Assembly (NCBI GenBank): GCA_023405135.1
Contig: JAEXYZ010000091.1
Span: 1-47,392 of the forward strand
Length of the DNA stretch: 47,392 bases
Reading direction: 5' to 3'
Source: Bacillota bacterium
GTDB taxonomy: Bacteria; Bacillota; Bacilli; Bacillales_A; Planococcaceae
Positions 7,993 through 16,275 of this stretch are shown piece after piece. The notes beneath the pieces are model-generated. The model searched no databases and was not told where the DNA came from. It was given only the letters and a program-made list of their open reading frames with translations. Both the position numbers and the translations under genes were made by a program. Numbering within the stretch: the stretch's first letter is position 1; each line of letters starts with the position of its first letter.

Positions 7993-8271
7993 TTAATCAC
8001 AACTGCCGCCACCGCCACCGTCTCCTCCACCGCAGTCACTAGCACTGCTTCCGGAACCAAACGACCACCATGAGTTAGAAGTGCTTGAGTCAGAAGTATA
8101 GTTACGTCTCCATCTTCGTTTCTTCTCTCTTTCTTTTTCATAAGGTGTCATCCTTAGCCATTTTGCAAAATAAATCAAATTGGTAAATAGTTTGTAAATT
8201 AAAAAGCAAGCGATATAAAGTAAAAAGCCGATAACGACAATTGCAAGTATATTCCCTATAACATCGCCCAT
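7993..8271 (-). CDS. Small membrane protein with Ser/Gly-rich tail
   Basis: The product has 92 residues from the ATG preceded by GAGGTGAAGCTT; an upstream start in the same frame lacks a ribosome binding site. Residues 3-30 form one or two hydrophobic segments. A basic stretch (EKEREKKRRWRR) follows, then a low-complexity tail rich in Ser, Trp and Gly ending in a run of glycines with two Cys (DCGGGDGGGGGSCD). Such tails resemble those of TPM-domain proteins, but no TPM domain is present. I do not recognise the family and assign no function. Confidence 0.65.
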   Translation of the reverse strand: MGDVIGNILAIVVIGFLLYIACFLIYKLFTNLIYFAKWLRMTPYEKEREKKRRWRRNYTSDSSTSNSWWSFGSGSSASDCGGGDGGGGGSCD

Positions 8272-8742
8272 AAGCTTCACCTCAAGTCTTTTACTAAATT
8301 GTAACAATTTTCTATTGTCCGCTTCTAATACTGAAAGTCCTAGATAACAAATAAGGTAAAATTCACTATAGGTGTTTTACCTATTCTTACATTAAGTTTT
8401 GTATAATTGATAGATATTGTTGGGATTATCTAGAAAAGGTGTTTCTAATTTGAATTTCGAATAAAGTATTCTATTCAAAGAAGTAAGACAGTGTTAAATT
8501 AATACGATTTCCAAGTTTCCTTTTTAATTTAAATACCTAGGATATTTGGAGAAGTAATAGTAATAGATAGTCATGAAAATGAACTACATTCCTATTAAAA
8601 GAGGATTAACACTTTTAGTTTATATAATGAAGAATAAAAATTAGTGGAAAGGAGTGTATCTAAATTAAAACAATAGCACATTACAGTATAAAAATACTAG
8701 AATAATCTATGTTTAGTCAGATGTGAATATGCTAAGTAATAT
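8272..8742. other. AT-rich intergenic region without a visible gene
   Basis: I find no convincing coding frame. The only notable feature is a perfect 8-bp inverted repeat, AGGTAAAA (8354-8361) and TTTTACCT (8375-8382), upstream of the small membrane gene. An isolated GGAAAGGAG at about 8644 is not followed by a usable start. Confidence 0.5.
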
Positions 8743-8783
8743 AAAAGATCGTTCCAATTTAACTAAAACTGGAACGATCTTTT
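8743..8783. terminator. Terminator of the threonine aldolase gene
   Basis: AAAAGATCGTTCCA pairs perfectly with TGGAACGATCTTTT. The hairpin abuts the ltaE stop codon and has T runs on both strands. Confidence 0.85.
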
Positions 8784-9812
8784 TTACATGTCGTTAAGTA
8801 ATTTTTTTATATCCTCTATTAATTCAATACATACTTCTTTCGTTGTAAACCATGAAGTTACAAATCGAATAGCTATTTTATCCTCTACTTCTTCCCAAAT
8901 TTCAAAGTCATATAGCTTGCTTAATTTATCAACGTTTTCTTTGCTGAAAATAGGGAAAATTTGATTAGTAGGTGATTCACTTAAAAGGGGCACTGCTAAT
9001 TGTTTTAATTCCTCACTTAAAAAATGAGCTAATTCATTTTCATGTTGCCCCATTTTAAAGTAAAGATCATCTTGAAATGCTCTTTCAAATTGAATACCAA
9101 GAACATAACCTTTTGCGAGCATAGCTGTTTTATTTTTTATATGATGTCTAAAAAATGGTTTTAAGCAATCGTTAAATATGACAATCGCTTCACCGCTTAA
9201 CATTCCGATCTTCGTACCACCTATGTACATAACATCACAAAGATCTTTCAACATGCTGAACTGAACATCACTTGCAGCAAGACCACTTGATAGGCGGGCG
9301 CCGTCAATATATAAATATAAGTTGTTTTCTTTACAACATGCGTATAAAGCCTTTAATTCCTCAGTACTATAAACGGTTCCAATTTCAGTAGACTGAGAAA
9401 TATAAACCATACCTATTTTGACCATATGTTCATCATGATGCAATTTTAGAGCATCTAAAATATCCTCGGGATAGAGCTTTCCCTCATGTCCAGGTGCCGT
9501 ATACACTTTATGACCTGTTGCTTCGATAGCTCCAGTTTCATGGACATTAATGTGACCAGAACTACAAGATAACACTGCTTCATATGGGCGTAAAATATAT
9601 GAGATGACAGTAGCATTTGCTTGCGTTCCACCTGTAACAAAATGAATATCGCAATTGTCACTTCGTAATTTTTCTTTAATTAAATTTTTCGCATTTTCCG
9701 TATGAGTATCTAAACCATACCCAATATTTTGTTCTGTACTAGCCTTCATTAATGCATTTAAAATTTCAGGATGACAAAGTTCACTATAATCATTTCTAAA
9801 ACAATATTTCAT
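8784..9812 (-). CDS. ltaE: Low-specificity L-threonine aldolase (PLP enzyme)
   Basis: Fold-type I PLP enzyme of the threonine aldolase/beta-eliminating lyase family, 342 residues, cytoplasmic. It cleaves L-threonine or allo-threonine to glycine and acetaldehyde. Visible motifs are FVTGGTQAN (58-66, cofactor phosphate binding), HINVHETGAIEATGHKV (active-site loop), YIDGARLSS (Asp170, pyridine nitrogen contact) and MYIGGTKIG with Lys201 as the likely Schiff-base lysine. The ATG has an AGAGGGAG site. It is monocistronic. Assignment to the family is firm; the exact substrate preference cannot be read from the sequence. Confidence 0.88.
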   Translation of the reverse strand: MKYCFRNDYSELCHPEILNALMKASTEQNIGYGLDTHTENAKNLIKEKLRSDNCDIHFVTGGTQANATVISYILRPYEAVLSCSSGHINVHETGAIEATGHKVYTAPGHEGKLYPEDILDALKLHHDEHMVKIGMVYISQSTEIGTVYSTEELKALYACCKENNLYLYIDGARLSSGLAASDVQFSMLKDLCDVMYIGGTKIGMLSGEAIVIFNDCLKPFFRHHIKNKTAMLAKGYVLGIQFERAFQDDLYFKMGQHENELAHFLSEELKQLAVPLLSESPTNQIFPIFSKENVDKLSKLYDFEIWEEVEDKIAIRFVTSWFTTKEVCIELIEDIKKLLNDM

Positions 9813-9948
9813 AGTACTCCCTCTTTTGCTTAATATTTGAATATAAAACAGTATAGCACCATTTTACGATTAGAGAAGAACGTTAGAAATTTATTTCAGA
9901 AAAGAAGAAAAATTTGCTATCATTAAATTAATTCAAAGGAGGATTATG

Positions 9949-10371
9949 ATGATAACGAACTATAAAAAAATCGCGGTAGCCATTGATTTTTCTGAACAAT
10001 CTCAGAAGGCATTTAAAAGAGCAATAGAAGTAGCAAAAAACAATAAAGCAAACTTAAATTTAGTTAATGTAGTTGACACAAAGTCATTCGGAGCAATTGC
10101 AGCATATGATTTAAAATATGCAAACCAATTAAAAGAAGAAAACCTTCAAAAAATTAACCAATTAAAAAATGAAGCACTAGAAGCAGGCGTAGAAAATGTT
10201 GAAGTAACAGTTGAGGCTGGTGCTCCAAAGGAAATATTAACTAAGCTTCCAGAAGTGAATTTACTTATATGTGGTGCAACAGGAGTAAGTCAACTTGAAA
10301 AAATAGTACTCGGATCTGTAGCAGAAGGCATCGTTCGTTATGCAAAATACGATGTACTGATTGTCCGCTAA
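9949..10371 (+). CDS. Universal stress protein (UspA family)
   Basis: A single Usp domain of about 140 residues. Asp14 in VAIDFSEQS and the ATP-binding signature G-x2-G-x9-G-S (Gly109, Gly112, Gly122, Ser123 counted from this start) are intact, so this is likely an ATP-binding member. Of two adjacent ATG codons (9946, 9949), the second was chosen because its spacing to AAAGGAGG is 6 nt rather than 3. It is monocistronic with its own terminator. The specific stress role is unknown. Confidence 0.9.
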   Translation: MITNYKKIAVAIDFSEQSQKAFKRAIEVAKNNKANLNLVNVVDTKSFGAIAAYDLKYANQLKEENLQKINQLKNEALEAGVENVEVTVEAGAPKEILTKLPEVNLLICGATGVSQLEKIVLGSVAEGIVRYAKYDVLIVR

Positions 10372-10372
10372 A

Positions 10373-10409
10373 AAAAACGTTGATGGTGAAAATACCATCA
10401 ACGTTTTTT
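10373..10409 (+). terminator. Terminator of the usp gene
   Basis: AAAAACGTTGATGGT pairs perfectly with ACCATCAACGTTTTT around a 6-nt loop, followed by T residues. Confidence 0.92.
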
Positions 10410-10814
10410 ATTTATAAATTAGATAAAATAAATTTTCGAATAATAATCACATTTGTAAGTTGTTTGAATGAAATTATTTTAATATATTAAATATTGATTT
10501 AATAATAACTAATTTTGATAACAGAGAAAACAAGTATTCAAAATGCATATTAGTATTGTAATAATAAAATTTTCTTTAAAAAAACGAAATTTTCTATTTT
10601 GAGTTTTAAAAATTCTAACTTAAACTATATATTCTAACTCTTGCTTTTAGCTGTTTTAATACTGAATTTCCCTGTTATATAACGAATTATTATTATGATT
10701 TTAAAATAGCGGTTTGCTATTGGTGGAAAGGGGCAGATTATAGCGTTTAAATACATATTTTCTGCTTACTGCAAAAAAAATCTACTTTTTTTAAATAATT
10801 TTTTTCAAAAACTA
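10410..10814. other. Very AT-rich intergenic region, no gene seen
   Basis: About 400 bp with many A/T homopolymers and no open frame preceded by a ribosome binding site. It probably holds distal control sequence for the downstream transporter. Confidence 0.5.
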
Positions 10815-10865
10815 TTGCTTTTCTTATTTTGTAAATGTTATCTTGGTAAAGTAGTTGTCACAACT
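10815..10865 (+). promoter_or_regulatory. Candidate promoter and operator of the MFS transporter
   Basis: TTGCTT (10815-10820) and TATCTT (10839-10844) are 18 bp apart. A perfect odd palindrome AGTTGT-C-ACAACT (10853-10865) lies around the predicted start of transcription, where a repressor would act. The regulator is unknown. Confidence 0.4.
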
Positions 10866-10903
10866 TCTCCACATTTAGAAAGAAAGAGGGTAAAAGAGAA
10901 GAT

Positions 10904-12184
10904 ATGAAAAAAAATCGATGGTTAATTGCACTTTCTGCAATCGCAATCCACCTTTCTATCGGTGGAGCTTACGCTTATAGCGTTTATAAAATTCCAATCG
11001 TAACAGAAATGGGTTGGAGTCAAACGAATGTAACAGTAGCATTTACAATTATGATGGGACTTGCTGGTTTTGCAGCAGCATTATTTGGTAGTTTAGTAGA
11101 AAAAATGGGACCAAGAAAGTCGGCAATGGTTGCTGCAGTTCTATTTGGAGCAGGACAAGCTGGTGCTGGTCTGGCAATCATGATGGACTCAGTAGTTCTT
11201 TATTGGCTAACATATGGTCTATTAAGTGGATTAGGGATGGGGATTGGATACATTGCACCTGTTTCAACTCTAGTAAAATGGTTCCCTGATCGTCGTGGTT
11301 TAGCAACAGGTATGGCAGTATTAGGATTCGGTTCAGGGTCATTACTTACAGCTCCAATTGCTACTAACTTGATGGAGAATGTTGGAATTTCAACGACTTA
11401 TTTCATTTTAGGAACTTGCTATTTTATTTTAATGATTTTAGGTGCTTCTTATATCGCTCCACCAGAAGCAGGATATATGCCTGAAAGAATGAAAAATCAA
11501 GTAGCCTCTGGTAAAAAAGCTGTAAAACAAGACTTAGCTCAAATGTACGCTCGCGAAGCAGTTAAAACAAAACAATTCTGGATGTTATGGGCAATGCATT
11601 TAGTGAATGTGACAGCCGGTCTAATGATGATTTCTGTTGCATCACCAATGGCGCAAGAGGTAGTTGGATTATCAGTTACTGGAGCAGCTGCGATGGTTGG
11701 TATAATGGGGCTATTTAATGGTGGTGGACGATTATTATGGGCTGCGGCTTCAGATTACATCGGACGTCAAAATGTTTTTGTTATCTTTTTCGTTATCCAA
11801 GTAATCACATTTGCAGTATTACCACATACAACGAATGTGCTATTATTCCAAATATTTATCTTCTTAGTAGTTAGCTGTTATGGCGGTGGATTCTCAAATT
11901 TACCTGCTTATGCAAGTGATTTATTTGGAACGAAACAACTTGGCGTAATCCACGGTTACTTATTAACTACTTGGTCTTTAGGTGGTATTTTTGGACCAAT
12001 GTTAGTGAACACAGTAAAAAATATGACAGGTAGTTATATTCCGGTGTTCTATATCTTTACAAGTTTAATTGCTATTTCTTTATTAATTGCATTATTACTT
12101 CGTGCTGATGTAAACAAAAGAAAGAAAAGAATCGAACAAGATAAAAAAGATACAGTTGGAGATCTCTCAACTAATTTTAATTAA
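10904..12184 (+). CDS. OFA-family MFS transporter (oxalate/formate antiporter-like)
   Basis: Major facilitator with 426 residues and about 12 membrane helices, no signal peptide. The N terminus (LSIGGAYAYSVYKIP), the segment MGWSQTNVTVAFTI and the loop VKWFPDRRGLATGMAV are characteristic of the oxalate/formate antiporter (OFA) family. Bacillales members are usually annotated as putative monocarboxylate or L-lactate transporters. The substrate cannot be deduced; no oxalate or formate metabolic gene is nearby. The C terminus is Lys-rich and cytoplasmic. It is monocistronic with a strong terminator, after an unusually long AT-rich upstream region that suggests regulation. Confidence 0.85.
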   Translation: MKKNRWLIALSAIAIHLSIGGAYAYSVYKIPIVTEMGWSQTNVTVAFTIMMGLAGFAAALFGSLVEKMGPRKSAMVAAVLFGAGQAGAGLAIMMDSVVLYWLTYGLLSGLGMGIGYIAPVSTLVKWFPDRRGLATGMAVLGFGSGSLLTAPIATNLMENVGISTTYFILGTCYFILMILGASYIAPPEAGYMPERMKNQVASGKKAVKQDLAQMYAREAVKTKQFWMLWAMHLVNVTAGLMMISVASPMAQEVVGLSVTGAAAMVGIMGLFNGGGRLLWAAASDYIGRQNVFVIFFVIQVITFAVLPHTTNVLLFQIFIFLVVSCYGGGFSNLPAYASDLFGTKQLGVIHGYLLTTWSLGGIFGPMLVNTVKNMTGSYIPVFYIFTSLIAISLLIALLLRADVNKRKKRIEQDKKDTVGDLSTNFN

Positions 12185-12208
12185 TATAATACAAGAACAG
12201 AAAAATTG

Positions 12209-12249
12209 CCGAATAATCGTCATTTCGCACATGACATTATTCGGTTTTT
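12209..12249 (+). terminator. Terminator of the MFS transporter gene
   Basis: CCGAATAATCGTCA pairs with TGACATTATTCGG (one mismatch), followed by five T. Confidence 0.85.
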
Positions 12250-12502
12250 ATATTAAGAGGTTGTTATATAACAAGAATCGATTCTTGTTAAAATGTATTA
12301 CAGTTTTCGATATTCGTCAATGCGAGTGTAACAATTTTTTGGAAATTCCTCTTGAAAGAGCATTTTTGTGTTATAAAGTGCGAATGTATGAATATCTTTT
12401 TAAAATTCAATATATGTATGATAAATATCATTCAAATATTATTACATCTAGCTCTATACAAATTTAACCTGCGTGACATAATAAGTACTAGAGGTGAAGA
12501 AA

Positions 12503-13144
12503 ATGGCGCAAATGGTTGCTTTAGAAAATGGTTATAGTAAAAAAGAGGAGTTTTGGAATGCGTTGACACATGGTGTAGGGGCAATTCTTACAATTCCTGC
12601 TACGATTTTATTAATTTTAAAAGCTCAAATATCGAATTCTAAAACTGAACTTATAAGTTATATTATATTTGGAATTTCGATGTTTTGTTTATATGCTGCA
12701 TCAACTTTATATCATTCATGGCCAACACATAAAAGATTTTTAAAAAAGCTAGATCATAGTTCTATCTTTTTGTTAATTGCGGGTACTTATACACCGATTG
12801 CTTTAGTTGCCATTGGTGGGAAAACTGGTTGGACATTATTCATTGTTGAATGGAGTCTTGCTTTAATTGGAATTATTTTGAAGCAATTTTTTATTCATCA
12901 ATATAAAATAGCATCCCTTCTCGTTTATATTGGAATGGGGTGGCTTGCAGTTTTTGTTTATAAGCCAATTATAGAATACATTACTGTTAATGGCTTTTTA
13001 ACGTTATTAGTAGGTGGGATCATTTATACAATTGGTACGTATTTTTACAAAAATAAAAAAATCCCCTACAATCATGCAATTTGGCATGTGTTTGTAATGG
13101 GAGGGAGTTTGTTTATGTTTCTTACAGTATATTTTTTTATTTAA
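12503..13144 (+). CDS. Hemolysin III / PAQR-family membrane protein
   Basis: The 213-residue protein has seven predicted membrane helices. It contains the PAQR metal-site signature: an early LTHGVG, then LYHSW, DHSSIFLLIAGTYTP and a C-terminal HAIWHVFV, giving the conserved Ser/Asp/His set that binds zinc in adiponectin-receptor relatives. The name hemolysin III comes from a Bacillus cereus homolog; lytic activity is doubtful for most members and a membrane-lipid hydrolase role is often suggested. The start is the ATG after GAGGTGAAGAAA; an in-frame GTG at 12494 is part of that ribosome binding site. Confidence 0.9.
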   Translation: MAQMVALENGYSKKEEFWNALTHGVGAILTIPATILLILKAQISNSKTELISYIIFGISMFCLYAASTLYHSWPTHKRFLKKLDHSSIFLLIAGTYTPIALVAIGGKTGWTLFIVEWSLALIGIILKQFFIHQYKIASLLVYIGMGWLAVFVYKPIIEYITVNGFLTLLVGGIIYTIGTYFYKNKKIPYNHAIWHVFVMGGSLFMFLTVYFFI

Positions 13145-13155
13145 TATGACTAACT

Positions 13156-13183
13156 AACCGCAATGCATTTTGCGGTTTTTTTA
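13156..13183 (+). terminator. Terminator of the hemolysin III gene
   Basis: AACCGCAA pairs with TTGCGGTT around a short loop, followed by a T run. Confidence 0.85.
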
Positions 13184-13353
13184 TTTACTTGTCAAAGGGC
13201 TTTTGGGATTTATTTCACAATTCAACTAAGTAAATAGTACTGTAATTCTAGTTTTCTCCTATTATTATAGGCAAATACAAGCCTAGTAATAGAAATTTTG
13301 ATATGATGGTAGTTGAGGAAAATTAATACAAAAATAGAAAAAGGGGTTTTAAC

Positions 13354-14934
13354 GTGAAATTCAAAAAAAGTATTGCTACTTCCATTGCCACGGTATTACT
13401 TGCTTCAGGAACTGCCTTTGCACAAGCGGAGGAAATTACCTTTACAGATGTAAAAGAAGCAGATTGGTTCTATCCATCTGTACATAAACTTGTAAAATTT
13501 AATATAATCAGTGGATATGAAGATAATTCGTTTCAACCAAAACAAAATATTACACGTGCACAAGCTGCTTCTATTATAGCAAGAGCTTTGCAAGTAGATT
13601 TAAAGAATATAACAGATCCTGGTTTTTCCGATGTTTCTGAAAGCTACACACATTATAAATCCATTGCAAAATTAACAGAACTTGGCGTGTTTACAAAAGG
13701 TGAAAAATTTAATCCAAATGAAAATTTAACCCGTGCTCAAATGGCGAAAATTTTAGTCATCGCCTTTAATTTAAATGCTCCCCAATTGAAATCATTTGAA
13801 GATGTGCCTGTTGATGATTGGAGTTACTCTTTTGTTGGAACTCTTGGAGCTTTAAATATAACAACAAATGAAGGACAGTTTAATCCAAAAGATCCAGTTG
13901 GTCGTGCAAATTTAGCAGCTTTTATAGAGCGGATTATTAATCTTAAACGAAGTGATAGTACTCCTGACATTTGGGATGAATGGAAAGGTTGGGGGGATGA
14001 AACAAGTGGTGAAACGCCAACACCGACACCAACACCGACTCCTGAAAAACCAGAAGAAAATTATGTAGAGCTTAATGATAAAGATTTACAAAATTTAATT
14101 AACAAGCTTGACGATGCTCTTGATGCAATTGATGAAGACATGACAGCTCTAGAAAAAACAATTGAAGACTATAAGACAATCTTAAATGATAGAAAGTCTG
14201 ATGAAGATGACTTTACAAAAGGTGAAGATAAGATAGAAGACGCACAAGACGATTTAGCAGATTCCATTGCAAAAGCCCAATCTGAGTTGAACAAAGTTCC
14301 GAATGTAAAAGATAATAAAGTATTAGATTTAAAAACGAAACTTGAAAAACTAGTTAAAGAAGCGAAAGCTGATTTAGAAGACTCTAAAAGTGCCATTATA
14401 GATTTAGAAGATTTTGAAGAGGATATGATGGACCTTGTAGAGGAATTAAATGAACTGATTGAAGAAGCGGAAAAAGCCATTGACGAAGATGACAAAGCTG
14501 ATATGGAAGATGCTTATGATGAGTTAGATGAATTAATAAAAGAAGCGGAAAAATTATTCTCGAAATATGAAGCTACTCCAATTCGATTAATAAAAGATCA
14601 GGCGGATGATCTTGAGGATGCTATCGACGATGCGAAAGATATATTTGAGGAATTAAGTGAAGAACTTGGCAATTTAGAGAAAGATTATGAAGAAGAAATT
14701 GATGAAATGATTGATGATTTAGAAGAATCTTCTCGTTTGTTAAAGGAAGCAGTAGATGATAAAGATAAAGAAGATATTGCCTATTTCCAAAAAAGATTAC
14801 AAAAATTAATCGATGAAGCAGAAGATTTATATGACGATGTTGAAGATTTAAAAAGCGATAAATTAAAAGACGAATTGAAAGATTTAGAAAAGGCGATTGA
14901 TAAAGCGGACGATGTATTAGATGATTCGAAATAA
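13354..14934 (+). CDS. SLH-domain surface protein with long acidic coiled coil
   Basis: The start is a GTG with AAAGGGG upstream, giving a signal peptide of about 25 residues (cleavage near AFAQA). Three SLH domains occupy about 27-200 (ADWFYPSVHKLVKFNIISGYEDNSF in the first), which anchor proteins to pyruvylated secondary cell-wall polymer. A Thr-Pro repeat linker (residues 225-232) follows. The remaining roughly 290 residues are a highly charged Asp/Glu/Lys helical coiled coil without known domains. The arrangement suggests a wall-anchored stalk or an S-layer-associated protein; no enzymatic motif is present. It is monocistronic. Confidence 0.9.
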   Translation: MKFKKSIATSIATVLLASGTAFAQAEEITFTDVKEADWFYPSVHKLVKFNIISGYEDNSFQPKQNITRAQAASIIARALQVDLKNITDPGFSDVSESYTHYKSIAKLTELGVFTKGEKFNPNENLTRAQMAKILVIAFNLNAPQLKSFEDVPVDDWSYSFVGTLGALNITTNEGQFNPKDPVGRANLAAFIERIINLKRSDSTPDIWDEWKGWGDETSGETPTPTPTPTPEKPEENYVELNDKDLQNLINKLDDALDAIDEDMTALEKTIEDYKTILNDRKSDEDDFTKGEDKIEDAQDDLADSIAKAQSELNKVPNVKDNKVLDLKTKLEKLVKEAKADLEDSKSAIIDLEDFEEDMMDLVEELNELIEEAEKAIDEDDKADMEDAYDELDELIKEAEKLFSKYEATPIRLIKDQADDLEDAIDDAKDIFEELSEELGNLEKDYEEEIDEMIDDLEESSRLLKEAVDDKDKEDIAYFQKRLQKLIDEAEDLYDDVEDLKSDKLKDELKDLEKAIDKADDVLDDSK

Positions 14935-14947
14935 TTGTAAATTATGA

Positions 14948-14978
14948 GCCCAGCAAATTTTAAGTTGCTGGGCTTTTT
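14948..14978 (+). terminator. Terminator of the SLH/coiled-coil gene
   Basis: GCCCAGCAA pairs perfectly with TTGCTGGGC, followed by five T. It lies close to the 3' end of the convergent SDR gene. Confidence 0.92.
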
Positions 14979-14997
14979 AACTTTTCAGGCGATGGAT

Positions 14998-15744
14998 TTA
15001 CTCTTCGTATATCATCTTTTTTGTCATACCCCCATCAATTGTTAAATTTATTCCTGTAACAAAGTCGTTGCGTTCATCGGTTAAATAAAAACATGCTCGT
15101 GCGATGTCACTCGGTTTGCCAACTCGACCCGAAAAATGTTGTTGGTGATCGATAGGACGTAACGCATCATAATCTTTCGTTTCAATCCAACCGGGTGAAA
15201 TGCAATTTACACGAATTTTATCGGGACTAAATGAAGAGGCTAATGCATGAGTGAGAGCAACGATACCGCCCTTTGTTGCTGCATAAGACTCTGTATGAGG
15301 TTCAGACATAAATGCGCGGGTAGATGCCATCGAGACAATTGCACCGCCATTTTCATTTAGCCTCATAAATTTAGCAGCTTCTCTCGAACATAAAAAGACA
15401 CTTCTTAAATTTGTTTGTATAACCTCATCCCATAATTCAACTGTTAGGTCATAAGGAGAAATTGGATGGAAAACACCAGCATTATTAATTAAAATATCAA
15501 TGGTTCCGTATTGTTCCACTGCTTTTTTCATCACTGTAGCGATATCATTCTCTTTTTTCACATCTGTTGGTACGAAAATAGAAGAAAATCCTTGCTCATT
15601 AATTTCAGAACATAATACTTGTCCTAATTGCTCATTTATGTCAGCTAAGACAACTTTTGCACCTTCTTTTGCATATTGCTTGGCTACCTCTTTACCAATT
15701 CCTTGAGCAGCACCTGTAATTACAACTACTTTGTTTTGAAACAT
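14998..15744 (-). CDS. Short-chain dehydrogenase/reductase (SDR)
   Basis: Classical SDR of 248 residues. The Rossmann motif TGAAQGIG (10-17), Asp35 after the second strand (favouring NAD over NADP), NNAG (87-90) and the catalytic set Ser141, Tyr154, Lys158 (YAATK) are all intact. The C-terminal FVTGINLTIDGG is the usual end of the family. The substrate is not predictable; glucose-1-dehydrogenase-like or 3-oxoacyl-reductase-like annotations would be guesses. An AAGGAGG site precedes the ATG and a good promoter lies 60-90 bp upstream. Confidence 0.9.
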   Translation of the reverse strand: MFQNKVVVITGAAQGIGKEVAKQYAKEGAKVVLADINEQLGQVLCSEINEQGFSSIFVPTDVKKENDIATVMKKAVEQYGTIDILINNAGVFHPISPYDLTVELWDEVIQTNLRSVFLCSREAAKFMRLNENGGAIVSMASTRAFMSEPHTESYAATKGGIVALTHALASSFSPDKIRVNCISPGWIETKDYDALRPIDHQQHFSGRVGKPSDIARACFYLTDERNDFVTGINLTIDGGMTKKMIYEE

Positions 15745-15802
15745 AAATTAACCTCCTTCATCACTTCATTATCTCGAGAAAAATATAAATTGTAGCTACT
15801 AT

Positions 15803-15831
15803 TTTATATATAATATGTAGTCGAATGTAAA
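15803..15831 (-). promoter_or_regulatory. Sigma-A promoter of the SDR gene
   Basis: Minus strand: TTTACA (15826-15831), 17-bp spacer, TATAAA (15803-15808). Both hexamers differ from consensus at one position. Confidence 0.7.
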
Positions 15832-16146
15832 GGACTAAATATTCAATAAGAAAGGATAGAAAAACAGAAAGAAATGGTTAAAATGCATCGATTTTGAAAT
15901 ATTTTTTTCGAATTAAATTATGTTGTAATAATAATCATTAATATTCTATTCGATTAAAAACCTAAAAAGAGGGTAAATACTTTGAATAATAAAGTTATTT
16001 TCTGATTTGTATTGTTCAGTAATACATTTAAAGGTAAAATAACATCAATTGAATTGGTATTATTTTCATTGCAGATAGGTTTAAACCTTCCCTATCTGAT
16101 TAGCTTTAACTAAGTCTTAATATTAAAGTGATTAAGTTTCACATCT
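15832..16146. other. Intergenic region upstream of ysoA with a nested inverted repeat
   Basis: No gene is seen. CAGATAGG (16072-16079) pairs with CCTATCTG (16091-16098). Its loop contains another perfect palindrome, AGGTTTAAACCT, so two alternative hairpins are possible. No T run follows, which argues against a simple terminator. Confidence 0.45.
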
Positions 16147-16275
16147 ATGAGACATGTCGTCCACGCCACAATAATCCTTCTGCGACGAGTAATCACAGGA
16201 GCAGGATGTGGTTTATTGCCGGTGCGGGGCTTTGAGGGGCTTTACTTTTCTAATAGACATCCGGGAGTGAGACGT
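16147..16275 (+). other. GC-rich, possibly structured leader element before ysoA
   Basis: About 130 bp with roughly half G+C stands out sharply from flanks near one third. Complementary blocks include CCACA (16166-16170) with TGTGG (16207-16211) and ATCCT (16174-16178) with AGGAT (16203-16207). G-rich runs follow at about 16220-16240. The open frame through it lacks a ribosome binding site and its translation is not protein-like. A cis-acting or small RNA is possible; it matches no riboswitch class I recognise. Confidence 0.35.

Noticed and set aside
12156..12467. Open frame of 103 codons after the MFS transporter
   Set aside because: It begins inside the transporter gene, runs through its terminator hairpin, has no ribosome binding site and a translation of unnatural composition.
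16147..16275. N-terminal extension of YsoA by 43 residues
   Set aside because: No ribosome binding site before the upstream ATG, composition unlike the rest of the protein, and the TTG at 16276 gives the family length with a good GGGAGTG.
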